64,000 nt of DNA. It comes from Prinia subflava (Eukaryota > Chordata > Aves > Passeriformes > Cisticolidae). The stretch spans positions 1 through 64,000 of the forward strand of contig NW_026961090.1 in NCBI RefSeq assembly GCF_021018805.1. The letters run 5' to 3'. The translations under genes and the position numbers were made by a program. Positions within the stretch are counted from its first letter, which is position 1, and every line of letters starts with the position of its first letter. Shown here one piece after another: positions 46,365 through 57,851 of this stretch. Under the pieces are notes generated by a model, which saw nothing but the letters and a program-made list of their open reading frames with translations, ran no database searches and was not told the origin of the DNA.

Positions 46365-49127
46365 CATAAAGATTTGCTTTACAGAGTGAACTGTGATCTC
46401 TGCTTTTGGTTTCTATAGTTTGCTTTCTGGAGTTGATCAAAACACAAGTCTTGTCTGTTGTTTGTGTTCCCAAGAAATAGAGAAGCTGCTGAAGGTGCTT
46501 TCCTGCCTTTTGCAGTACCAGTTTACACTTTGCACATGTATGTGTTTTGCTTGTCACCAGACCACGAATAAAGGTGGGTACTTCCTAATTTGCTTGATTT
46601 CCATGAAAGAGCCATGTAACAGAAACCTTTCCTTTGACACTCCACCGGTTGATGTTTCTCATGTCTATAGAGCAAGACCAAAGCTGTCACTGCCTAATTT
46701 GCTAAATTTCCATGAAAGAGCACTGTAACATAAAGCTTTGCTTTTCCGAGTGAACAGTGGTTTCTGCTTTTGGTTTCCATGGCTTGCTTTCTGGAGTTGA
46801 TGAAAACACAAGTCATGTTAGTTCTTTGTGCTGCCAATCAGCAGAGAAGCTGCTGCAGACCCTCTCTTGCCTTATCCATGACTGGCTTTTACGCTGCACC
46901 GGTTGGTGTCTTTCATGTCCATAGAAGGAGAACTAAAGCTGTTACTGCCTAATTTACTAAGTTTCTGTGACAGAGCTATGTAACATAAAGATTTGCTTTA
47001 CAGAGTGAACAGTGATCTCTGCTTTTGGTTTCTATAGTTTGCTTTCTGGAGTTGATCAAAACACAAGTCTTGTCTGTTGTTTGTGTTCCCAAGAAATAGA
47101 GAAGCTGCTGAAGGTGCTTTCCTGCCTTTTGCAGTACCAGTTTACACTTTGCACATGTATGTGTTTTGCTTGTCACCAGACCACGAATAAAGGTGGGTAC
47201 TTCCTAATTTGCTTGATTTCCATGAAAGAGTTATGTAACAGAAACCTTTCCTTTGACACTCCACCGGTTGATGTTTCTCATGTCTATAGAGCAAGACCAA
47301 AGCTGTTACTGCCTAATTTGCTAAATTTCCATGAAAGAGCACTGTAACATAAAGCTTTGCTTTTCCGAGTGAACAGTGGTTTCTGCTTTTGGTTTCCATG
47401 GCTTGCTTTCTGGAGTTGATGAAAACACAAGTCATGTTAGTTGTTTGTGCTGCCAACCAGCAGAGAAGCTGCTGCAGACACTCTCTTGCTTTATCCATTA
47501 CTGGCTTTTACGCTGCACCGGTTGGTGTCTTTCATGTCCATAGAAGGAGAACTAAAGCTGTTACTGCCTAATTTACTAAGTTTCTGTGATAGAGCTATGT
47601 AACATAAAGATTAGCTTTACAGAGTGAACAGTGATCTCTGCTTTTGGTTTCTATGGTTTGCTTTCTGGAGTTGATCAAAACACAAGTCTTGTTAGTTGCT
47701 TGTGTTGCCAACCACCAGAGAAGCTGCTGCAGACACTTTCATGCCTTATGCTTTCTTTGCTTACACTCTGTACCAGTTAGTGTTTCCCATGTCTATAGAG
47801 CAAGACCAAAGCTGGTATTGAATAATTTGATAGAGTTCCATGTAAGAGCTATGTAACATAAAGATTTGCTTTTCAGAGTGAACAGTGATCTCTGCTTTTG
47901 GTTTCCATGGCTTGCTTTCTGGAGTTGATGAAAACACAAGTCATGTTAGTTCTTTGTGCTGCCAATCAGCAGAGAAGCTGCTGCAGACCCTCTCTTGCCT
48001 TATCCATGACTGGCTTTTACGCTGCACCTTTGGTGTCTTTCATGTCCATAGAAGGAGAACTAAAGCTGTTACTGCCTAATTTACTAAGTTTCTGTGACAG
48101 AGCTATGTAACATAAAGATTTGCTTTACAGAGTGAACAGTGATCTCTGCTTTTGGTTTCTATAGTTTGCTTTCTGGAGTTGATCAAAACACAAGTCTTGT
48201 TAGTTGCTTGTGTTGCCAACCACCAGAGAAGCTGCTGCAGACACTTTCATGCCTTATGCTTTACTTGCTTACACTCTGTACCAGTTAGTGTTTCCCATGT
48301 CTATAGAGCAAGACCAAAGCTGGTATTGCCTAATTTGGTAGAGTTCCATGTAAGAGCTATGTAACATAAAGATTTGCTTTACAGAGTGAACAGTGATCTC
48401 TGCTTTTGGTTTCTATAGTTTGCTTTCTGGAGTTGATCAAAACACAAGTCTTGTTAGTTGCTTGTGTTGCCAACCACCAGAGAAGCTGCTGCAGACACTT
48501 TCATGCCTTATGCTTTCTTTGCTTACACTCTGTACCAGTTAGTGTTTCCCATGTCTATAGAGCAAGACCAAAGCTGGTATTGCCTAATTTGGTAGAGTTC
48601 CATGTAAGAGCTATGTAACATAAAGATTTGCTTTTCAGAGTGAACAGTGATCTCTGCTTTTGGTTTCCATGGCTTGCTTTTTGGAGTTGATGAAAACACA
48701 AGTCATGTTAGTTGTTTGTGCTGCCAACCAGCAGAGAAGCTGCTGCAGACACTCTCTTGCCTTATCCATTACTGGCTTTTACGCTGCACCGGTTGGTGTT
48801 TTTCATGTCCATAGAAGGAGAACTAAAGCTGTTACTGCCCAATTTACTAAGTTTCTGTGATAGAGCTATGTAACATAAAGATTTGCTTTACAGAGTGAAC
48901 TGTGATCTCTGCTTTTGGTTTCTATAGTTTGCTTTCTGGAGTTGATCAAAACACAAGTCTTGTTAGTTGCTTGTGTTGCCAACCAGCAGAGAAGCTGCTG
49001 CAGACACTTTCATGCCTTATGCTTTCTTTGCTTACACTCTGTACCAGTTAGTGTTTCCCATGTCTATAGAGCAAGACCAAAGCTGGTATTGCCTAATTTG
49101 ATAGAGTTCCATGTAAGAGCTATGTAA
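46365..49127 (+). repeat. Block C B C B A B' A A B A with a degenerate 2.9-kb repeat
   Basis: Starts: C 46365, B 46729, C 46984, B 47348, A 47603, B' 47857, A 48111, A 48365, B 48619, A 48874. From 46984 the order C B A B' A A B A is that of the 2907-bp repeats starting at their C (52546, 55453, 58361), so this is an older, diverged relative. From 46110 on, B monomers commonly carry CCATGACTGG, a variant absent from the left 46 kb. The A at 47603 has GGTATTGAATAATTTG (CC to AA at 47821-47822). The B at 46729 follows a C but has the TTAGTTCTTTG form. Confidence 0.84.
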
Positions 49128-52037
49128 CATAAAGATTTGCTTTTCAGAGTGAACAGTGATCTCTGCTTTTGGTTTCCATGGCTTGCTTTCTGGAGTTGAT
49201 GAAAACACAAGTCATGTTAGTTCTTTGTGCTGCCAATCAGCAGAGAAGCTGCTGCAGACCCTCTCTTGCCTTATCCATGACTGGCTTTTACGCTGCACCG
49301 GTTGGTGTCTTTCATGTCCATAGAAGGAGAACTAAAGCTGTTACTGCCTAATTTACTAAGTTTCTGTGATAGAGCTATGTAACATAAAGATTTGCTTTAC
49401 AGAGTGAACAGTGATCTCTGCTTTTGGTTTCTATAGTTTGCTTTCTGGAGTTGATCAAAACACAAGTCTTGTTAGTTGCTTGTGTTGCCAACCACCAGAG
49501 AAGCTGCTGCAGACACTTTCATGCCTTATGCTTTACTTGCTTACACTCTGTACCAGTTAGTGTTTCCCATGTCTATAGAGCAAGACCAAAGCTGGTATTG
49601 CCTAATTTGGTAGAGTTCCATGTAAGAGCTATGTAACATAAAGATTTGCTTTTCAGAGTGAACAGTGATCTCTGCTTTTGGTTTCCATGGCTTGCTTTCT
49701 GGAGTTGATGAAAACACAAGTCATGTTAGTTCTTTGTGCTGCCAATCAGCAGAGAAGCTGCTGCAGACACTCTCTTGCCTTATCCATTACTGGCTTTTAC
49801 GCTGCACCGGTTGGTGTCTTTCATGTCCATAGAAGGAGAACTAAAGCTGTTACTGCCTAATTTACTAAGTTTCTGTGACAGAGCTATGTAACGTAAAGAT
49901 TTGCTTTACAGAGTGAACTGTGATCTCTGCTTTTGGTTTCTATAGTTTGCTTTCTGGAGTTGATCAAAACACAAGTCTTGTCTGTTGTTTGTGTTCCCAA
50001 GAAATAGAGAAGCTGCTGAAGGTGCTTTCCTGCCTTTTGCAGTACCAGTTTACACTTTGCACATGTATGTGTTTTGCTTGTCACCAGACCACGAATAAAG
50101 GTGGGTACTTCCTAATTTGCTTGATTTCCATGAAAGAGCCATGTAACAGAAACCTTTCCTTTGACACTCCACCGGTTGATGTTTCTCATGTCTATAGAGC
50201 AAGACCAAAGCTGTCACTGCCTAATTTGCTAAATTTCCATGAAAGAGCACTGTAACATAAAGCTTTGCTTTTCCGAGTGAACAGTGGTTTCTGCTTTTGG
50301 TTTCCATGGCTTGCTTTCTGGAGTTGATGAAAACACAAGTCATGTTAGTTGTTTGTGCTGCCAACCAGCAGAGAAGCTGCTGCAGACACTCTCTTGCTTT
50401 ATCCATTACTGGCTTTTACGCTGCACCGGTTGGTGTCTTTCATGTCCATAGAAGGAGAACTAAAGCTGTTACTGCCTAATTTACTAAGTTTCTGTGATAG
50501 AGCTACGTAACATAAAGATTTGCTTTACAGAGTGAACAGTGATCTCTGCTTTTGGTTTCTATAGTTTGCTTTCTGGAGTTGATCAAAACACAAGTCTTGT
50601 TAGTTGCTTGTGTTGCCAACCACCAGAGAAGCTGCTGCAGACACTTTCATGCCTTATGCTTTCTTTGCTTACACTCTGTACCAGTTAGTATTTCCCATGT
50701 CTATAGAGCAAGACCAAAGCTGGTATTGCCTAATTTGATAGAGTTCCATGTAAGAGCTATGTAACATAAAGATTTGCTTTTCAGAGTGAACAGTGATCTC
50801 TGCTTTTGGTTTCCATGGCTTGCTTTCTGGAGTTGATGAAAACACAAGTCATGTTAGTTCTTTGTGCTGCCAATCAGCAGAGAAGCTGCTGCAGACCCTC
50901 TCTTGCCTTATCCATTACTGGCTTTTACGCTGCACCGGTTGGTGTCTTTCATGTCCATAGAAGGAGAACTAAAGCTGTTACTGCCTAATTTACTAAGTTT
51001 CTGTGATAGAGCTATGTAACATAAAGATTTGCTTTACAGAGTGAACAGTGATCTCTGCTTTTGGTTTCTATAGTTTGCTTTCTGGAGTTGATCAAAACAC
51101 AAGTCTTGTTAGTTGCTTGTGTTGCCAACCACCAGAGAAGCTGCTGCAGACACTTTCATGCCTTATGCTTTCTTTGCTTACACTCTGTACCAGTTAGTGT
51201 TTCCCATGTCTATAGAGCAAGACCAAAGCTGGTATTGCCTAATTTGGTAGAGTTCCATGTAAGAGCTATGTAACATAAAGATTTGCTTTTCAGAGTGAAC
51301 AGTGATCTCTGCTTTTGGTTTCCATGGCTTGCTTTTTGGAGTTGATGAAAACACAAGTCATGTTAGTTGTTTGTGCTGCCAACCAGCAGAGAAGCTGCTG
51401 CAGACACTCCCTTGCCTTATCCATTACTGGCTTTTACGCTGCACCGGTTGGTGTTTTTCATGTCCATAGAAGGAGAACTAAAGCTGTTACTGCCTAATTT
51501 ACTAAGTTTCTGTGATAGAGCTATGTAACATAAAGATTTGCTTTACAGAGTGAACAGTGATCTCTGCTTTTGGTTTCTATAGTTTGCTTTCTGGAGTTGA
51601 TCAAAACACAAGTCTTGTTAGTTGCTTGTGTTGCCAACCACCAGAGAAGCTGCTGCAGACACTTTCATGCCTTATGCTTTCTTTGCTTACACTCTGTACC
51701 AGTTAGTGTTTCCCATGTCTATAGAGCAAGACCAAAGCTGGTATTGCCTAATTTGGTAGAGTTCCATGTAAGAGCTATGTAACATAAAGATTTGCTTTAC
51801 AGAGTGAACAGTGATCTCTGCTTTTGGTTTCTATAGTTTGCTTTCTGGAGTTGATCAAAACACAAGTCTTGTTAGTTGTTTGTGCTGCCAACCAGCAGAG
51901 AAGCTGCTGCAGACACTCCCTTGCCTTATCCATTACTGGCTTTTACGCTGCACCGGTTGGTGTTTTTCATGTCCATAGAAGGAGAACTAAAGCTGTTACT
52001 GCCTAATTTACTAAGTTTCTGTGATAGAGCTATGTAA
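49128..52037 (+). repeat. Block B A B C B A B A B A and hybrid
   Basis: Starts: B 49128, A 49383, B 49637, C 49892, B 50256, A 50511, B 50765, A 51020, B 51274, A 51529, hybrid 51783. Mostly plain A-B dimers around one C. The A at 50511 has CAGTTAGTATTTCCC (private G to A). The B at 49637 ends at AACGTAAAG, a private change in the join before the C. The B at 51274 has GCTTTTTGGAG, shared with 44219, 48619, 59996 and 61633. Confidence 0.84.
51783..52037 (+). repeat. A/B hybrid monomer (early switch)
   Basis: Same A-to-B switch between GTTAGTTG and TTTGTGCTGCC as at 44728, with CTCCCTTGCC and GGTGTTTTTCATG downstream. It sits between two A monomers in a B slot, immediately before the first 2907-bp repeat, and counts as its phase predecessor. 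Confidence 0.87.
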
Positions 52038-54944
52038 CATAAAGATTAGCTTTACAGAGTGAACAGTGATCTCTGCTTTTGGTTTCTATGGTTTGCTTTC
52101 TGGAGTTGATCAAAACACAAGTCTTGTTAGTTGCTTGTGTTGCCAACCACCAGAGAAGCTGCTGCAGACACTTTCATGCCTTATGCTTTCTTTGCTTACA
52201 CTCTGTACCAGTTAGTGTTTCCCATGTCTATAGAGCAAGACCAAAGCTGGTATTGCCTAATTTGATAGAGTTCCATGTAAGAGCTATGTAACATAAAGAT
52301 TTGCTTTTCAGAGTGAACAGTGATCTCTGCTTTTGGTTTCCATGGCTTGCTTTCTGGAGTTGATGAAAACACAAGTCATGTTAGTTCTTTGTGCTGCCAA
52401 TCAGCAGAGAAGCTGCTGCAGACCCTCTCTTGCCTTATCCATGACTGGCTTTTACGCTGCACCTTTGGTGTCTTTCATGTCCATAGAAGGAGAACTAAAG
52501 CTGTTACTGCCTAATTTACTAAGTTTCTGTGACAGAGCTATGTAACATAAAGATTTGCTTTACAGAGTGAACAGTGATCTCTGCTTTTGGTTTCTATAGT
52601 TTGCTTTCTGGAGTTGATCAAAACACAAGTCTTGTCTGTTGTTTGTGTTCCCAAGAAATAGAGAAGCTGCTGAAGGTGCTTTCCTGCCTTTTGCAGTACC
52701 AGTTTACACTTTGCACATGTATGTGTTTTGCTTGTCACCAGACCACGAATAAAGGTGGGTACTTCCTAATTTGCTTGATTTCCATGAAAGAGCCATGTAA
52801 CAGAAACCTTTCCTTTGACACTCCACCGGTTGATGTTTCTCATGTCTATAGAGCAAGACCAAAGCTGTTACTGCCTAATTTGCTAAATTTCCATGAAAGA
52901 GCACTGTAACATAAAGCTTTGCTTTTCCGAGTGAACAGTGGTTTCTGCTTTTGGTTTCCATGGCTTGCTTTCTGGAGTTGATGAAAACACAAGTCATGTT
53001 AGTTGTTTGTGCTGCCAACCAGCAGAGAAGCTGCTGCAGACACTCTCTTGCTTTATCCATTACTGGCTTTTACGCTGCACCGGTTGGTGTTTTTCATGTC
53101 CATAGAAGGAGAACTAAAGCTGTTACTGCCTAATTTACTAAGTTTCTGTGATAGAGCTATGTAACATAAAGATTAGCTTTACAGAGTGAACAGTGATCTC
53201 TGCTTTTGGTTTCTATAGTTTGCTTTCTGGAGTTGATCAAAACACAAGTCTTGTTAGTTGCTTGTGTTGCCAACCACCAGAGAAGCTGCTGCAGACACTT
53301 TCATGCCTTATGCTTTCTTTGCTTACACTCTGTACCAGTTAGTGTTTCCCATGTCTATAGAGCAAGACCAAAGCTGGTATTGCCTAATTTGATAGAGTTC
53401 CATGTAAGAGCTATGTAACATAAAGATTTGCTTTTCAGAGTGAACAGTGATCTCTGCTTTTGGTTTCCATGGCTTGCTTTCTGGAGTTGATGAAAACACA
53501 AGTCATGTTAGTTCTTTGTGCTGCCAATCAGCAGAGAAGCTGCTGCAGACCCTCTCTTGCCTTATCCATGACTGGCTTTTACGCTGCACCTTTGGTGTCT
53601 TTCATGTCCATAGAAGGAGAACTAAAGCTGTTACTGCCTAATTTACTAAGTTTCTGTGACAGAGCTATGTAACATAAAGATTTGCTTTACAGAGTGAACA
53701 GTGATCTCTGCTTTTGGTTTCTATAGTTTGCTTTCTGGAGTTGATCAAAACACAAGTCTTGTTAGTTGCTTGTGTTGCCAACCACCAGAGAAGCTGCTGC
53801 AGACACTTTCATGCCTTATGCTTTACTTGCTTACACTCTGTACCAGTTAGTGTTTCCCATGTCTATAGAGCAAGACCAAAGCTGGTATTGCCTAATTTGG
53901 TAGAGTTCCATGTAAGAGCTATGTAACATAAAGATTTGCTTTACAGAGTGAACAGTGATCTCTGCTTTTGGTTTCTATAGTTTGCTTTCTGGAGTTGATC
54001 AAAACACAAGTCTTGTTAGTTGCTTGTGTTGCCAACCACCAGAGAAGCTGCTGCAGACACTTTCATGCCTTATGCTTTCTTTGCTTACACTCTGTACCAG
54101 TTAGTGTTTCCCATGTCTATAGAGCAAGACCAAAGCTGGTATTGCCTAATTTGGTAGAGTTCCATGTAAGAGCTATGTAACATAAAGATTTGCTTTTCAG
54201 AGTGAACAGTGATCTCTGCTTTTGGTTTCCATGGCTTGCTTTCTGGAGTTGATGAAAACACAAGTCATGTTAGTTCTTTGTGCTGCCAATCAGCAGAGAA
54301 GCTGCTGCAGACCCTCTCTTGCCTTATCCATGACTGGCTTTTACGCTGCACCGGTTGGTGTCTTTCATGTCCATAGAAGGAGAACTAAAGCTGTTACTGC
54401 CTAATTTACTAAGTTTCTGTGATAGAGCTATGTAACATAAAGATTTGCTTTACAGAGTGAACTGTGATCTCTGCTTTTGGTTTCTATAGTTTGCTTTCTG
54501 GAGTTGATCAAAACACAAGTCTTGTTAGTTGCTTGTGTTGCCAACCACCAGAGAAGCTGCTGCAGACACTTTCATGCCTTATGCTTTCTTTGCTTACACT
54601 CTGTACCAGTTAGTGTTTCCCATGTCTATAGAGCAAGACCAAAGCTGGTATTGCCTAATTTGGTAGAGTTCCATGTAAGAGCTATGTAACATAAAGATTA
54701 GCTTTACAGAGTGAACAGTGATCTCTGCTTTTGGTTTCTATAGTTTGCTTTCTGGAGTTGATCAAAACACAAGTCTTGTTAGTTGTTTGTGCTGCCAACC
54801 AGCAGAGAAGCTGCTGCAGACACTCCCTTGCCTTATCCATTACTGGCTTTTACGCTGCACCGGTTGGTGTTTTTCATGTCCATAGAAGGAGAACTAAAGC
54901 TGTTACTGCCTAATTTACTAAGTTTCTGTGATAGAGCTATGTAA
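52038..54944 (+). repeat. 2907-bp higher-order repeat, copy 1 (11 monomers)
   Basis: Order A B' C B A B' A A B A hybrid; starts 52038, 52292, 52546, 52910, 53165, 53419, 53673, 53927, 54181, 54436, 54690. It is repeated at 54945-57851 with the same markers in every monomer I compared, including GATTAGCTTTAC before three of the monomers and GTGTTTTTCATG in the B after the C. It contains two B' units, more than any other repeat in the window. Confidence 0.92.
54690..54944 (+). repeat. A/B hybrid monomer closing the first 2907-bp repeat
   Basis: Early-switch hybrid. Its leader is GATTAGCTTTACAG, unlike the hybrids at 44728 and 51783 (GATTTGCTTTACAG) but like the one at 57597, exactly 2907 bp downstream. 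This supports the tandem relation of the two repeats. Confidence 0.87.
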
Positions 54945-57851
54945 CATAAAGATTAGCTTTACAGAGTGAACAGTGATCTCTGCTTTTGGTTTCTATGGTT
55001 TGCTTTCTGGAGTTGATCAAAACACAAGTCTTGTTAGTTGCTTGTGTTGCCAACCACCAGAGAAGCTGCTGCAGACACTTTCATGCCTTATGCTTTCTTT
55101 GCTTACACTCTGTACCAGTTAGTGTTTCCCATGTCTATAGAGCAAGACCAAAGCTGGTATTGCCTAATTTGATAGAGTTCCATGTAAGAGCTATGTAACA
55201 TAAAGATTTGCTTTTCAGAGTGAACAGTGATCTCTGCTTTTGGTTTCCATGGCTTGCTTTCTGGAGTTGATGAAAACACAAGTCATGTTAGTTCTTTGTG
55301 CTGCCAATCAGCAGAGAAGCTGCTGCAGACCCTCTCTTGCCTTATAAATGACTGGCTTTTACGCTGCACCTTTGGTGTCTTTCATGTCCATAGAAGGAGA
55401 ACTAAAGCTGTTACTGCCTAATTTACTAAGTTTCTGTGACAGAGCTATGTAACATAAAGATTTGCTTTACAGAGTGAACAGTGATCTCTGCTTTTGGTTT
55501 CTATAGTTTGCTTTCTGGAGTTGATCAAAACACAAGTCTTGTCTGTTGTTTGTGTTCCCAAGAAATAGAGAAGCTGCTGAAGGTGCTTTCCTGCCTTTTG
55601 CAGTACCAGTTTACACTTTGCACATGTATGTGTTTTGCTTGTCACCAGACCACGAATAAAGGTGGGTACTTCCTAATTTGCTTGATTTCCATGAAAGAGC
55701 CATGTAACAGAAACCTTTCCTTTGACACTCCACCGGTTGATGTTTCTCATGTCTATAGAGCAAGACCAAAGCTGTTACTGCCTAATTTGCTAAATTTCCA
55801 TGAAAGAGCACTGTAACATAAAGCTTTGCTTTTCCGAGTGAACAGTGGTTTCTGCTTTTGGTTTCCATGGCTTGCTTTCTGGAGTTGATGAAAACACAAG
55901 TCATGTTAGTTGTTTGTGCTGCCAACCAGCAGAGAAGCTGCTGCAGACACTCTCTTGCTTTATCCATTACTGGCTTTTACGCTGCACCGGTTGGTGTTTT
56001 TCATGTCCATAGAAGGAGAACTAAAGCTGTTACTGCCTAATTTACTAAGTTTCTGTGATAGAGCTATGTAACATAAAGATTAGCTTTACAGAGTGAACAG
56101 TGATCTCTGCTTTTGGTTTCTATAGTTTGCTTTCTGGAGTTGATCAAAACACAAGTCTTGTTAGTTGCTTGTGTTGCCAACCACCAGAGAAGCTGCTGCA
56201 GACACTTTCATGCCTTATGCTTTCTTTGCTTACACTCTGTACCAGTTAGTGTTTCCCATGTCTATAGAGCAAGACCAAAGCTGGTATTGCCTAATTTGAT
56301 AGAGTTCCATGTAAGAGCTATGTAACATAAAGATTTGCTTTTCAGAGTGAACAGTGATCTCTGCTTTTGGTTTCCATGGCTTGCTTTCTGGAGTTGATGA
56401 AAACACAAGTCATGTTAGTTCTTTGTGCTGCCAATCAGCAGAGAAGCTGCTGCAGACCCTCTCTTGCCTTATCCATGACTGGCTTTTACGCTGCACCTTT
56501 GGTGTCTTTCATGTCCATAGAAGGAGAACTAAAGCTGTTACTGCCTAATTTACTAAGTTTCTGTGACAGAGCTATGTAACATAAAGATTTGCTTTACAGA
56601 GTGAACAGTGATCTCTGCTTTTGGTTTCTATAGTTTGCTTTCTGGAGTTGATCAAAACACAAGTCTTGTTAGTTGCTTGTGTTGCCAACCACCAGAGAAG
56701 CTGCTGCAGACACTTTCATGCCTTATGCTTTACTTGCTTACACTCTGTACCAGTTAGTGTTTCCCATGTCTATAGAGCAAGACCAAAGCTGGTATTGCCT
56801 AATTTGGTAGAGTTCCATGTAAGAGCTATGTAACATAAAGATTTGCTTTACAGAGTGAACAGTGATCTCTGCTTTTGGTTTCTATAGTTTGCTTTCTGGA
56901 GTTGATCAAAACACAAGTCTTGTTAGTTGCTTGTGTTGCCAACCACCAGAGAAGCTGCTGCAGACACTTTCATGCCTTATGCTTTCTTTGCTTACACTCT
57001 GTACCAGTTAGTGTTTCCCATGTCTATAGAGCAAGACCAAAGCTGGTATTGCCTAATTTGGTAGAGTTCCATGTAAGAGCTATGTAACATAAAGATTTGC
57101 TTTTCAGAGTGAACAGTGATCTCTGCTTTTGGTTTCCATGGCTTGCTTTCTGGAGTTGATGAAAACACAAGTCATGTTAGTTCTTTGTGCTGCCAATCAG
57201 CAGAGAAGCTGCTGCAGACCCTCTCTTGCCTTATCCATGACTGGCTTTTACGCTGCACCGGTTGGTGTCTTTCATGTCCATAGAAGGAGAACTAAAGCTG
57301 TTACTGCCTAATTTACTAAGTTTCTGTGATAGAGCTATGTAACATAAAGATTTGCTTTACAGAGTGAACTGTGATCTCTGCTTTTGGTTTCTATAGTTTG
57401 CTTTCTGGAGTTGATCAAAACACAAGTCTTGTTAGTTGCTTGTGTTGCCAACCACCAGAGAAGCTGCTGCAGACACTTTCATGCCTTATGCTTTCTTTGC
57501 TTACACTCTGTACCAGTTAGTGTTTCCCATGTCTATAGAGCAAGACCAAAGCTGGTATTGCCTAATTTGGTAGAGTTCCATGTAAGAGCTATGTAACATA
57601 AAGATTAGCTTTACAGAGTGAACAGTGATCTCTGCTTTTGGTTTCTATAGTTTGCTTTCTGGAGTTGATCAAAACACAAGTCTTGTTAGTTGTTTGTGCT
57701 GCCAACCAGCAGAGAAGCTGCTGCAGACACTCCCTTGCCTTATCCATTACTGGCTTTTACGCTGCACCGGTTGGTGTTTTTCATGTCCATAGAAGGAGAA
57801 CTAAAGCTGTTACTGCCTAATTTACTAAGTTTCTGTGATAGAGCTATGTAA
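54945..57851 (+). repeat. 2907-bp higher-order repeat, copy 2
   Basis: Starts: A 54945, B' 55199, C 55453, B 55817, A 56072, B' 56326, A 56580, A 56834, B 57088, A 57343, hybrid 57597. The one clear difference from copy 1 is CCTTATAAATGACTGG (CC to AA at 55346-55347) in the first B'. The closeness of copies 1 and 2 contrasts with the divergence of copy 3 and suggests that 1 and 2 split most recently. Confidence 0.92.
57597..57851 (+). repeat. A/B hybrid monomer closing the second 2907-bp repeat
   Basis: Counterpart of the hybrid at 54690, with the same GATTAGCTTTACAG leader and the same A-to-B switch upstream of the central motif. At the equivalent place in the third repeat (60505) a plain B is found instead. 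Confidence 0.87.
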
